Source of the DNA: Alphaproteobacteria bacterium
GTDB taxonomy: Bacteria > Pseudomonadota > Alphaproteobacteria > Rhizobiales > JAJFHC01
Assembly: GCA_021775805.1 (NCBI GenBank)
Contig: JAJFHD010000015.1
Coordinates: forward strand, 79,628-143,627
Length of the DNA: 64,000 nt
Direction of reading: 5' to 3'
The position numbers were made by a program, and so were the translations under genes. Positions 8,733 through 16,836 of the stretch are shown here, in pieces. Under the pieces are notes generated by a model that searched no databases, had not been told where the DNA came from, and saw only the letters and a list, made by a program, of their open reading frames with translations. How positions within the stretch are numbered: position 1 is the stretch's first letter; each line of letters opens with the position of its first letter.

Positions 8733-9863
8733 TCACGTTTCGCTGTTGGATAGGGCATCCATGACAGCAGCGGTGACCTCGGCTGTTGTCGCGATGCCCC
8801 CAAGGTCCGGCGTCAGAACGCCGTCGTCGACAACTGTCTCGACGGCGGCCTCTATGGCATCCGCCAGATCCGGACGCCCCAATCCATACTGAAGCATCAT
8901 GCCGACGGACAGGATTGTCCCGACAGGATTGGCGATGCCTTTTCCCGCGATGTCGGGTGCGCTGCCGTGGGTTGGTTCGTAGATTCCACCACGAATTCTC
9001 TGACCCTTGATTGTGGCAGCCGGCAGGGTCGCCGAGGGCAGCATGCCCAGTGAACCGGCGATCGCGCCGGTCATGTCAGATATCAGATCGCCAAAAAGAT
9101 TGTCGGCGAGCAGGACATCATAATTTCGCGGGGCCATGGTGACGGCGTAAAGGGCATGGTCCATGAGCAGATGGGTGAGCTCGATGTCCGGATAGTCCTG
9201 TTGGCCGATACGCTCCACGGTTTCCCGCCAGAGTTTTCCGCTTTCCATCACGTTGGACTTGTCAAGCGACGCCAGTTTCCCGCGCCGTGTCCGGGCTGCC
9301 TCAAAGGCGCAGCGCGCGATTCGTTCGATCTCGCCGGTCCGGTATTCACTGATTTCAAAGGCGCGTTCCTGGCCATCGGCTAGCAACTCCCGGCCCCGCG
9401 GTTCGCCATAGTAGATGCCGCCCGAATTCTCGCGCACAACCAGCAGATCGGCCCCGTCGATAATTTCAGGGCGAAACGGTGTGCGATCCGGAATTTTGGA
9501 CCAGGCACGGGCCGGACGCAGTGCATTGTAGACGTCGAGTTCCACCCGCAGGCGGGTCAGTCCGTCCGACTGGGTGACCGGGCCGTCAAGGCGAAGTCCG
9601 TCCCACTCAGGACCTCCAACAGCGCCAACCAATGTTGCGTCAGCTGCGCGCGCCTTTTCGAGAACCGCATCGGTACAGAACGTCCCGTGCACGTCAAAGG
9701 AGGCGCCACCCAGCAGATCCTCGTCAATCTCGACGTCTATGCCGGACAGATTGGCAATGTGGCGCAGGACGTCGAGGCCGGCCGCGACAACTTCGGGACC
9801 GATGTGATCGCCACCGAGAGCCAGAACGCGAAACGTTTCTCTGGTTTGCGATGACTCTGTCAA
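8733..9863 (-). CDS. Isocitrate/isopropylmalate dehydrogenase family protein (LeuB-like)
   Basis: A 376-residue beta-decarboxylating dehydrogenase. It has the N-terminal ALGGDHIGPEV, AVGGPEWDGL, the substrate-arginine region LRVELDVYNALRPAR, VVRENSGGIYYGEPRG, DKSNVMESGKLWR, the metal-binding ADNLFGDLISD, and the NAD-binding EPTHGSAPDIAGKGIANP. These fit 3-isopropylmalate dehydrogenase best; tartrate/malate-type paralogues are an alternative. No ATG fits the family N-terminus. A TTG at 9863-9861 does, and it overlaps the upstream gene's TGA, implying translational coupling to the oxygenase. No other leu genes are adjacent, so a catabolic role beside the oxygenase is possible. Confidence 0.82.
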   Translation of the reverse strand: MTESSQTRETFRVLALGGDHIGPEVVAAGLDVLRHIANLSGIDVEIDEDLLGGASFDVHGTFCTDAVLEKARAADATLVGAVGGPEWDGLRLDGPVTQSDGLTRLRVELDVYNALRPARAWSKIPDRTPFRPEIIDGADLLVVRENSGGIYYGEPRGRELLADGQERAFEISEYRTGEIERIARCAFEAARTRRGKLASLDKSNVMESGKLWRETVERIGQQDYPDIELTHLLMDHALYAVTMAPRNYDVLLADNLFGDLISDMTGAIAGSLGMLPSATLPAATIKGQRIRGGIYEPTHGSAPDIAGKGIANPVGTILSVGMMLQYGLGRPDLADAIEAAVETVVDDGVLTPDLGGIATTAEVTAAVMDALSNSET

Positions 9864-11062
9864 ACCGAAATTCCCTGGCACAAGACAGTTGAAATGGTGT
9901 CGACACCAACCTGGCGCTGCAGCAACCGCAGCGACGAGTGGAAATCTTCGAGGTTTACGGAACTGGTCAGGACAGACCTTGCAGGGCTTCCTTGTGTGAA
10001 TGCCGTCCTTCCATGCAGAAGCCGTTGATTGTCGAACAGAAGACCTTCGCCCCGACCCAGCGAAAAGGTAATGCGCAAGTCGGGATCGTAGAGGATATCT
10101 AAGACCCGGCGAAGCGCGCTGTAGCACGGTTCCACAAGGTCTTCGTCAATTTCAAGCGGCGCAATCTGGCGCTCGTTCAGGCGGACCCCTGATACGTCCC
10201 CGTCGCAATCAAGCTTTATCACGGGCATCCGCGATGTGTACCATCGCTCCTGGCCATCGCTGTTGTGCGCGGTATCGATGCGATGGGCGGTGATCGGTAC
10301 CCTGGTCAGGAGATCAAAGTCCTCCGGCCATCCTTCCCGCAATCGCCGAACGGCTTCAAACCCGTCGACCAGTGTTGACTCTCCACCGGTCGCACTCGGC
10401 TGCAGCACCTGAAAAACCGTAATGCCAATGGTTGAAAGGCGGTACGTCTCGTCACTATGGGGATCCAGGGCAGCCGTGGTGTCGCCCACATTGTCGACCG
10501 CCTTTTTCCCCGAGAGAACGTATGTGCCATAATGTGTCTGGCGCTGCGGACCGACGAGTTCAATCAGCTTGCTGGCATCGCCCGCCTCGGTGGGCGCATC
10601 GACGATCTTGCAGAAGCCGTAGTCTCGAACTGCATTCAACGCTGCAAGGCGGGCATGCGGATCGGCACTGGCAAGCTTGAAACTGACTACCGGCGGATCT
10701 GCCCCAATGCTGCTGTCCCAAAGAACCGGACGGTGCTTGCGCACTTGTCTTTCCTGTTTCGAGTAACAATGGTCGCGCAGCCACCGGGCATCATAAACCG
10801 ATCGATGGCCATCATCTGACCAGGCAATCTTGACCGAATGTCCGGAAACCTCTGCAGATGCGATGGAAATGTCGTGCGAAATATGGTGCAGCCGAATCCC
10901 GCGCACGGCGTTGTGCGGCGTGCCGCAGAATGTGCAAGTGCACTGGTGCCGGAGCCAGATGGCATGAAAGCGGCTCTGGTGGCCGTCCACCCATTCCACC
11001 CGGAGGCCGCCATCGGACACTATGGATTTGCCGATCTCATACCGAGCATTGTCGGTGTTCAT
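9860..11062 (-). CDS. Gamma-butyrobetaine hydroxylase-like Fe(II)/2-oxoglutarate dioxygenase
   Basis: 400 residues with the two-part layout of butyrobetaine/trimethyllysine hydroxylases. The N-terminal DUF971-like zinc domain includes WLRHQCTCTFCG near 31-42 and a second WLRDHC near 82, and a TauD-type oxygenase domain follows. The iron ligands are visible as HSDE near residue 210 and LHGR near 350, with an Arg about ten residues later for 2-oxoglutarate. Such enzymes hydroxylate betaines such as gamma-butyrobetaine during carnitine synthesis. The start at 11062 (MNTDNARYEIGK) is preferred over an upstream in-frame start that adds 71 atypical residues. Its stop overlaps the TTG start of the LeuB-like gene, so the two likely act together. 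The substrate is inferred only. Confidence 0.8.
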   Translation of the reverse strand: MNTDNARYEIGKSIVSDGGLRVEWVDGHQSRFHAIWLRHQCTCTFCGTPHNAVRGIRLHHISHDISIASAEVSGHSVKIAWSDDGHRSVYDARWLRDHCYSKQERQVRKHRPVLWDSSIGADPPVVSFKLASADPHARLAALNAVRDYGFCKIVDAPTEAGDASKLIELVGPQRQTHYGTYVLSGKKAVDNVGDTTAALDPHSDETYRLSTIGITVFQVLQPSATGGESTLVDGFEAVRRLREGWPEDFDLLTRVPITAHRIDTAHNSDGQERWYTSRMPVIKLDCDGDVSGVRLNERQIAPLEIDEDLVEPCYSALRRVLDILYDPDLRITFSLGRGEGLLFDNQRLLHGRTAFTQGSPARSVLTSSVNLEDFHSSLRLLQRQVGVDTISTVLCQGISV

Positions 11063-11247
11063 GTCGGAAACTTCTCTCTGCTGTGACCCACAGAGGGTCG
11101 AATTTTCAGCAATGGTTGGCGCATGGCAAGCGCTAATCGAATGCGTGACGCGTAAGCCTGGCTCAATTATGATTCTGCGATACTGCCGGATCCGAAAGAT
11201 CCTTCGTTTTGTGCAGACCTTCGCATGCCTCCAACAGGAAGACCGCA

Positions 11248-11934
11248 ATGCTGAAATTCTACTACAACGCCGCACCCAATCCGCTGAAAGTGGCCCTGTT
11301 CCTCGAAGAGACAGGTCTGGACTATGAACCGATTGCGATCGACACGCGCCGGGGCGACCAGCACCAGCCGGCCTACCTGGCCCTGAACCCCAATGGCAAG
11401 GCGCCGACTCTCGTCGACGGCGACGTCACCGTGTTCGACAGCAACGCGATCCTGCTCTACTTGGCTGAAAAGACCGGGCAGTTTCTGCCGGAAGACACAG
11501 GCCAGGCGCGTGGCCAACTGCTTTCCTGGCTGATGTTCGTTGCCACAGGTGTCGGCCCGTTTTCAGGCCAGGCCGTGCACTTCCGTCATTTCACGCCGGA
11601 GCCGGTTTCATACGGCCAGCAGCGCTATTCGTTCGAGGCGCGGCGGCACTGGAAAATCGTCGATGAACGGCTTGCCGCCCATCCCTACATGCTTGGCGAC
11701 ACCTACACCATCGTCGATATGGCCGTTTGGGGGTGGGGCACCCGCATTCCGTTCATGCTCGGCGACGATGCAATGTCGGATTATCCCTGCCTCAATCGGT
11801 TGATGCAGGAAATTGAAGCCCGGCCGGCAGCGCAGCGCGCCATGGCTCTCAAGGATAAGCATACCTGGAAGACCGACTTCGATGACGCCGCCAAGCGGCA
11901 CCTTTATCCGCAGATCTATGGGCCGGCGTCCTGA
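11248..11934 (+). CDS. Glutathione S-transferase family protein
   Basis: 228 residues with an N-terminal thioredoxin-like GST domain (MLKFYYNAAPNPLKVALFLEE, then LNPNGKAPTLVDGDVTVFDSNAILLYLAEK with the glutathione-binding cis-Pro and Asp-Ser pair) and an all-helical C-terminal domain from about residue 90. An AGGAAG ribosome site precedes the start. It resembles the Gst/YfcG-like proteins that handle disulfides or small electrophiles, but its substrate cannot be named. It is divergent from the dioxygenase gene across a 185 bp gap that must hold both promoters. Confidence 0.88.
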   Translation: MLKFYYNAAPNPLKVALFLEETGLDYEPIAIDTRRGDQHQPAYLALNPNGKAPTLVDGDVTVFDSNAILLYLAEKTGQFLPEDTGQARGQLLSWLMFVATGVGPFSGQAVHFRHFTPEPVSYGQQRYSFEARRHWKIVDERLAAHPYMLGDTYTIVDMAVWGWGTRIPFMLGDDAMSDYPCLNRLMQEIEARPAAQRAMALKDKHTWKTDFDDAAKRHLYPQIYGPAS

Positions 11935-12116
11935 TTTCGATCCGGCCAAATCCGACCGTGCCGAGCGGTTGGCAAACACAAACCGGAGACACGGGGGATT
12001 TCGCCGGACAAAGACGACTGACTTTTAGTGCGGTGTGTTCCGATAACGTGACCGGACACATTCCCGTATGTTCGACGAAGGACGCCGTTCCCAGGCGAAA
12101 GCCGGAGCCTTTTTAG

Positions 12117-13271
12117 TCAGCCCGCCGGACCTTCAGCCGTGTTCGCCAGCGTTTCCTCGATCAGGCCGTCGACCACATCGCGCAAGGCCTCGTCCACACT
12201 CTTGCCGGCTTCGAGGGCGGCATTGTAGCGGCCAAGTTGGCGGTCGGCGCTGGTGCCGCGCTTGAGGATTGTGCGTACATGCTCGATCTCCTTGACGCAG
12301 TCGAAGTGTTCGGCGTCTTCGCGGGTGAGTGCAAGGAGTTCCTCAACCAGATCTTCGTACGGCACAACCTTGCCCTGACCGAAGTCCACCAGCCCCTGTT
12401 CAAATCCGTAACGTTGTGCCCGCCAGCGGTTTTCGTTGATCATGAAACGCGAATAGGAGCGCCAGCGCTGGTTGTCGCGGCGCAGCCGGTAGAGCATGCG
12501 CGAAATGCATACGTAAAGCGCCGCAATACAGATCGCATCGTCGAGATACGTGCAGACGTCTGCAACGCGCATTTCAAGTGTGGGAAAACGAGCGCTTGGC
12601 CTCAGGTCCCACCAGATCTTGGTTGAATCCTCCAGGAGTCCGGCATTGACAAGCATGTCGACGGTGCGCTGGTACTCGCCGAAGCTGCCAAAGGCTTCCG
12701 GCAGCCCGGTGCGCGGCATCTCGTCAAATACAGCAAGCCGATAGGACTTCAGGCCGGTCTGACGCCCCTGCCAGAATGGCGACGATGTGGAAAGCGCCAG
12801 AAGGTGGGGGAGAAAATAGGGCAGCTGGTTAAAAAGGTCGATCCGCAGGTCTTCGTGCTCGACGGCCACATGCACATGCATGCCGCAGATCAACATGCGC
12901 TGAACCACCACCTGCATGTCTTTTGCCAGGGTATGATAGCGCTCCTTGTCGGTGTGATGTTGCTGGTGCCAGTCGGCAAACGGGTGTGTGGAGGCGGCGA
13001 TCGGTGCCAGATTGTGCTTGCCCGCAATTTGGGCGACCGTGCGCCGCAACCTGGCAATCTCGTCGCGGGCCTGTCCGATCGAGTCGCAGACGCAGGTTCC
13101 GATCTCGACCTGGCACTGAAGAAATTCCGGGCTTACCTGGCCCTCGAGAGCGGCTTCGCATTCGCTCATGAAATCCGGCGGCGCCTCGCGCACCAAGTCC
13201 CGGGTTGATTTGTCGACGAGGAGATATTCCTCCTCGATTCCCAAAGTGAATGTCGGTTCTTCGATAATCAT
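12117..13271 (-). CDS. ybdK: Carboxylate-amine ligase (GCS2/YbdK family)
   Basis: A 384-residue member of the glutamate-cysteine ligase type 2 family, ATP-dependent enzymes that form gamma-glutamyl amides. Visible family segments are TLGIEEEYLLVD at the N-terminus, EIGTCVCDS near 66, GMHVHVAVE near 135, and the late MRVADVCTYLDDAICIAALYV. Length and motifs match YbdK-type carboxylate-amine ligases, which have weak glutamate-cysteine ligase activity. The start at 13271 (MIIEEPTFTLG) is chosen because the 14 residues encoded further upstream are not family-like. A divergent methyltransferase gene begins about 100 bp away. Confidence 0.87.
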   Translation of the reverse strand: MIIEEPTFTLGIEEEYLLVDKSTRDLVREAPPDFMSECEAALEGQVSPEFLQCQVEIGTCVCDSIGQARDEIARLRRTVAQIAGKHNLAPIAASTHPFADWHQQHHTDKERYHTLAKDMQVVVQRMLICGMHVHVAVEHEDLRIDLFNQLPYFLPHLLALSTSSPFWQGRQTGLKSYRLAVFDEMPRTGLPEAFGSFGEYQRTVDMLVNAGLLEDSTKIWWDLRPSARFPTLEMRVADVCTYLDDAICIAALYVCISRMLYRLRRDNQRWRSYSRFMINENRWRAQRYGFEQGLVDFGQGKVVPYEDLVEELLALTREDAEHFDCVKEIEHVRTILKRGTSADRQLGRYNAALEAGKSVDEALRDVVDGLIEETLANTAEGPAG

Positions 13272-13374
13272 GACACCAGTTTGCCACATTGTTGCCGCTG
13301 CATCACGATCCAAATTGGCTAGATTGCCATCTTCTTGCTGGCATCGGCATCACCGCCCGATTATGATAGGAACC

Positions 13375-14148
13375 ATGCGGAAACCATCAGTGGATTTTGG
13401 CCGTACCTCCGAAGACTATGCAACTTTCCGCCAGGGATTTCCCGCCGAGATGTTCGAGAGGCTGGTGGAGTTTGGAATAGGCCTCGAGGGCCATCGGATT
13501 GTCGACCTGGGAACCGGTACGGGCACGATTGCGCTCCAACTGGCCGCCGCAGGTGCGAATGTCATCGGCGTAGACATCGCCGGCAATCAGCTGTCGCAGG
13601 CCCGCGACTTAAGTGTGAAGCAGGGTTTGTCGGCGACCTTCATTGAAGCCTCCGCCGAACAGACCGGTCTGGAGTCCGGTGCCTTTGATGCGGTCTTTGC
13701 CGGGCAATGCTGGCATTGGTTCGACCGTCCGCAGGTCACTGGCGAAGCGCGCCGATTGCTTAAACCGGACGGCGCATTGGTGATCGCTCATTTCGATTGG
13801 CTGCCGCTTCCCGGCAATGTCGTGGAATCGACCGAATCGCTGATCGTAAAAGCCAACCCGCAGTGGAAGATGGGCGGCGGCGCCGGTCTTTACCCGCGGT
13901 GGTTTGCCGACCTTTCGGTCGGCGGGTTCTGGCAACTGGAGAGTTTCTCTTTCGACATGTTTGTGCCGTACACGCACGAAGCCTGGCGCGGACGCATCAG
14001 GGCAAGTGCCGGAGTTGCCGCGTCTCTGCCCAGCGAGAGTGTCGAGAAATTTGACCGCGGTCTTGCAGGTTTGTTGAAAGTCCGCTTTCCCAAGGACCCG
14101 CTTGAAATTCCGCATCGGGTTTGGGTGCTGATCGGACGAAGGGTGTGA
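13375..14148 (+). CDS. Class I SAM-dependent methyltransferase
   Basis: 257 residues with a Rossmann-type methyltransferase fold. SAM motif I is VDLGTGTGTIALQLAAAG near 43-60, followed by NVIGVDIAGNQL (acidic residue of motif II), and the post-motif region DAVFAGQCWHWFDRPQ. The segment after WHWFD and the length resemble YcgJ/UbiE-related methyltransferases of unknown small-molecule substrate. An in-frame ATG four codons upstream is possible, but a GATAGGA ribosome site supports 13375. It stands alone between the divergent ligase and a convergent small membrane protein gene. Confidence 0.83.
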   Translation: MRKPSVDFGRTSEDYATFRQGFPAEMFERLVEFGIGLEGHRIVDLGTGTGTIALQLAAAGANVIGVDIAGNQLSQARDLSVKQGLSATFIEASAEQTGLESGAFDAVFAGQCWHWFDRPQVTGEARRLLKPDGALVIAHFDWLPLPGNVVESTESLIVKANPQWKMGGGAGLYPRWFADLSVGGFWQLESFSFDMFVPYTHEAWRGRIRASAGVAASLPSESVEKFDRGLAGLLKVRFPKDPLEIPHRVWVLIGRRV

Positions 14149-14248
14149 GTACGCTGGCTGGATCCGGACAAATTTTTCCGGCATGTGTCACGAGGCAAAC
14201 CGCGGTTGCCTGTGGACATGTTGTGCTGAAAAACTGGCTGTGCCGACT

Positions 14249-14458
14249 TCAGGCATAGGTTTGTAGAAAAACCACCAATCCCAGATTTGCCGCCACCAGC
14301 CACACATGAATGTGCTTGAACGCCTTGTTGTCCCAGTCGCTGTTTTGCGGGCCGCCAAAGAACAGATGCCAGATCAGGAACAGCAGATTGACGATCAGCA
14401 GGTTCACGACGATACCGCTGTCGAGGGTAAACAGGAATTCTTGTATCGTTTCAATCAT
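14249..14458 (-). CDS. Small membrane protein of unknown function
   Basis: A 69-residue protein with two predicted membrane helices: roughly residues 14-35 (SGIVVNLLIVNLLFLIWHLF) and 49-69 (HVWLVAANLGLVVFLQTY). I do not recognise the family. The ribosome site GGAGGGATTTCCT lies just before the ATG. The gene's first half and its promoter region are duplicated at 16431-16604, where the start codon is lost and the 3' half is replaced, so this is the intact original. Convergent with the methyltransferase gene. Confidence 0.6.
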   Translation of the reverse strand: MIETIQEFLFTLDSGIVVNLLIVNLLFLIWHLFFGGPQNSDWDNKAFKHIHVWLVAANLGLVVFLQTYA

Positions 14459-14504
14459 AGGAAATCCCTCCGAGCTCCAATCGGATTGATCTGCTCACTA
14501 TGCC
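14331..14504. repeat. Duplicated segment, copy 1
   Basis: Bases 14331-14500 match 16431-16600 in register at an exact offset of 2100, with nine mismatches by eye. The segment covers the 5' half of the small membrane protein gene and its upstream region. Weaker similarity continues to about 14530 (16630). It marks one boundary of the rearranged block ending near 19.0 kb. Confidence 0.9.
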
Positions 14505-14623
14505 TTATTGAATTTAAGGTTTTGGCTTCAGTATCTTGAAGACTTGAGGAAACTTTTAGGCAATGGCTTAACTGATCATTGACTTTGAGGTTTCTGGACG
14601 GGTTGGCAATTGGCCGTGACGCC

Positions 14624-15514
14624 CTATCGTCGATTCAGGAACGACTCGATCGCCTCGTTCACCGGTTCCGGATTTGTCACAGGTGACATGTGTCCGCCTT
14701 TGGCGATGGTCACGAACTCATGATCGTTGAGGCGCTGCCTGATCAGGTTCGCCACCCCGCCTGCGGCCAGTGTCGTGTCGGCGGCACACACAAGCAAGGT
14801 GGACCAGGGAAACGATCCGTACTGGGCAAGTTGGGTTGTGGCATTGAACGCTCCCGGCCATTCCGCGACGACCTTCGGCATCATGCGTGAAACGCCCAAC
14901 CGGCGATCGTCGGGCATGGCGGCCCAGGCCTCCGGTCCCATCCAGTAGGTAATGAAACCCTCTGCGGCGTCGAGCGTTCGGTCGTCTGCCACCGCGGCGG
15001 TCTGCCGGTCCCTTGCCTGTCGAATTTCCTCGAAGGCTGCCTGCTCTCCGGCTTCCTCCAGGAGATGAAAACAGACCGGTTCTATGATCGTGAGCGACCG
15101 CACATGATCTGGATTGTCGCGTGCGGTGAGGATGGCCAGGAGGCCACCGTAGGAGTGACCGACCAGATGAACCGGTCCTCCGGCCAGCTCGACAAAACGC
15201 CGGACACGGGTGAGGTCATCCTGGAATGAAAAGCGCTCGGTCTCGGCGGTCGGGGCACCATAACCGCACAGGTTTGGTGCAATAACGCGGAAGTGTGGAG
15301 ACAGACGCTCAACCAGGCCACGCCACTGACCTTTTGAACTTGCACTGCTGTGGACCAGAACAACCGGATCGCCCTGGCCTTTGTCGACAAAGCCCCAACG
15401 GTCTTCGTCTTGTTGCTTATTCTCCACGAGGCGCTCCGATTCTCGATTTCTGGGTGTGGCGTTCAGCGGCCTGATACTCAACTGACCTTGGAGGATTGTC
15501 GCTTCGAGCTCCAT
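14624..15514 (-). CDS. Alpha/beta hydrolase
   Basis: A 296-residue alpha/beta-hydrolase-fold protein. It has the oxyanion-hole region VVLVHSSASSKGQW near 51-64, the nucleophile elbow VGHSYGG near 120, and the C-terminal histidine in KGGHMSPVTNPEPV near 275. About 35 N-terminal residues precede the fold, so a later start is possible. The substrate is unknown; esterase, lactonase or haloperoxidase-like activity are all possible. It starts 21 bp after the DUF1989 gene on the same strand, so the two may be one operon. Confidence 0.82.
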   Translation of the reverse strand: MELEATILQGQLSIRPLNATPRNRESERLVENKQQDEDRWGFVDKGQGDPVVLVHSSASSKGQWRGLVERLSPHFRVIAPNLCGYGAPTAETERFSFQDDLTRVRRFVELAGGPVHLVGHSYGGLLAILTARDNPDHVRSLTIIEPVCFHLLEEAGEQAAFEEIRQARDRQTAAVADDRTLDAAEGFITYWMGPEAWAAMPDDRRLGVSRMMPKVVAEWPGAFNATTQLAQYGSFPWSTLLVCAADTTLAAGGVANLIRQRLNDHEFVTIAKGGHMSPVTNPEPVNEAIESFLNRR

Positions 15515-15535
15515 TCCTGAGGGATTTGTCGGGCA

Positions 15536-16141
15536 TCACGCAGCTCCAAGTATCTCGTAATGAACTTCCGTGGGCATCTGTCCGACGCCGTTGATCGGCG
15601 ACAGATCCATCGGACATGTGGACAGGGCAACCACGCAATTCATATGCGCGCGCAGGACCACGTAATCGCCAGGCTTCGTCTTTGGCGGGTCGAAGGCAAG
15701 AGCGCCGTCGGGTGCCCAGGGAATGTTCATGAACAGGTTGAGCGGGCAGGGCGTTTCGGGGGCCGTCAAGGCGAGTTCGGACAAGGCGGAAGCCAGGTTG
15801 TCCGTGCAGTTGTCGTGATAATCCGTACAGCCCAGTTGCTCGTAGCGATGCACGTCGCAGGCAGCAATCAAGGTATCATGAATGCCGGGTGAGGTGTCTT
15901 GCTCAAGGGTCAGGATGGCTTGTCGATTGTTGGTGTAGAGCGGCTTGCCGTGCACCGGCATCATTGTCTTGAGACTGGCGCGCGTGTGTTCCATTGACAT
16001 GAACTCGTCGAGCCCCGGAATGGCGAACGCCCAGGTGTCGACCACTTGGGATCCATGGGTGTTGATGATCTTGATTGCCTCTCCAGCCTCGAGTTTTGCG
16101 GCTTTTCCCCGTCGCGCCGGCACCGTGAATTGCTCTGTCAT
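15536..16141 (-). CDS. DUF1989 (urea carboxylase-associated family) protein, intact copy A
   Basis: 201 residues of the DUF1989 family, whose better known members accompany urea carboxylase and guanidine-related genes; the biochemical role is not established. The conserved core is visible: GSQVVDTWAF near 32, EHTRASLKTMMP, HDTLIAACDVHRYEQLG, the HDNCTDN segment, CPLNLFMNIPW and CVVALSTCPMDLSPING. The conserved His and Cys residues suggest a metal site. A GGGGAGG ribosome site precedes the start at 16141. A second, damaged copy lies at 18210-18745. No urea carboxylase gene is in the window; the linked partner is instead a class II glutamine amidotransferase. Confidence 0.85.
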   Translation of the reverse strand: MTEQFTVPARRGKAAKLEAGEAIKIINTHGSQVVDTWAFAIPGLDEFMSMEHTRASLKTMMPVHGKPLYTNNRQAILTLEQDTSPGIHDTLIAACDVHRYEQLGCTDYHDNCTDNLASALSELALTAPETPCPLNLFMNIPWAPDGALAFDPPKTKPGDYVVLRAHMNCVVALSTCPMDLSPINGVGQMPTEVHYEILGAA

Positions 16142-16199
16142 TGTGGACCTCCCCGAAAGATTCATTTGCCCGATAGTTTTCCACTTTTTGCAGTGATCG

Positions 16200-16238
16200 C
16201 ACAACAGCGCACACTTTTGTGACAAATTCTGGTAGTTA
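16200..16238. promoter_or_regulatory. Conserved 39 bp intergenic block, copy A
   Basis: The block lies between the divergent DUF1989-A gene and the amidotransferase fragment. It matches 18804-18842 at 36 of 39 positions while the DNA on both sides has diverged. It includes CACAACAGCGCACA and TGTGACAAATTCTGGTAG; in this copy TTTGTGACAAA is palindromic. Its position between divergent starts and its preservation suggest a shared promoter or operator. Confidence 0.5.
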
Positions 16239-16356
16239 GCGCGGTGCCGTCATGCTTTTCAACATGACCGGTCATTGTCATCGACTGGAATCGTGGATCC
16301 GCACCTCCTGCCGGAGGTTGGTATCTCGGTCGACCTGCATTCCGGAGGGAACGTTA

Positions 16357-16491
16357 ATGTGCCGTTGGATGACTTACTCGGGAGACCCGGTTTATCTCGA
16401 GGATCTGATCTACAAACCAGGACATTATTATCCCAATCGCTGTTTCGCGGGCCTCCAAAGAACAGATGCCAGTTCAGGAACAGCAGATTGA
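16357..16491 (+). pseudogene. 5' fragment of a class II glutamine amidotransferase fused to antisense DNA
   Basis: After a good ribosome site (CGGAGGGA), an ATG opens 23 codons nearly identical to the start of the intact amidotransferase at 18939, including the catalytic Cys2 of MCRWMTYSGD. At about 16429 the homology stops, and the frame continues for 20 codons through the antisense strand of a duplicated membrane protein gene before a TGA. The 44-residue product cannot be an enzyme. It marks the junction of a tandem duplication. Confidence 0.85.
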
Positions 16492-16604
16492 CGATCAGCA
16501 GGTTCACGACGATACCGCTGTCGAGGGTAAACAGGAATTCTTGTATCGTTTCAATCGTAGGAAATCCCTCCGAACTCCAATCGGATTGATCCGTGCACTA
16601 TGCC
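16431..16604 (-). pseudogene. 5' fragment of the small membrane protein gene, duplicated copy 2
   Basis: This is the second copy of 14331-14504. The reading frame on the minus strand would begin at 16558, but the ATG has become ACG (16558-16556). After about 42 codons the gene is cut off at the junction with the amidotransferase fragment, so the second membrane helix is missing. The ribosome site is preserved. The fragment is non-functional unless an internal Met is used. Confidence 0.85.
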
Positions 16605-16836
16605 ACCGGGGATTTAGGCTATTGGCTTTGATGAAGTGACAATTTGACTAAAAGTTTAAACACCGAATTAGGCTTGCGTTGAGGCTTTGCCAGGCACGGG
16701 GCAGACAGGTCCGGTTCGATGTCGGCCGAGATTGAACCCGGCCTTTCGCCGGCGTCGGGTGGATTAACTGTTTGGCACAGACAGCAATTGAGGTATGCCG
16801 GTCCGGGTGGGGAAGTCCAGTCGCAGGTAAGGGGCG

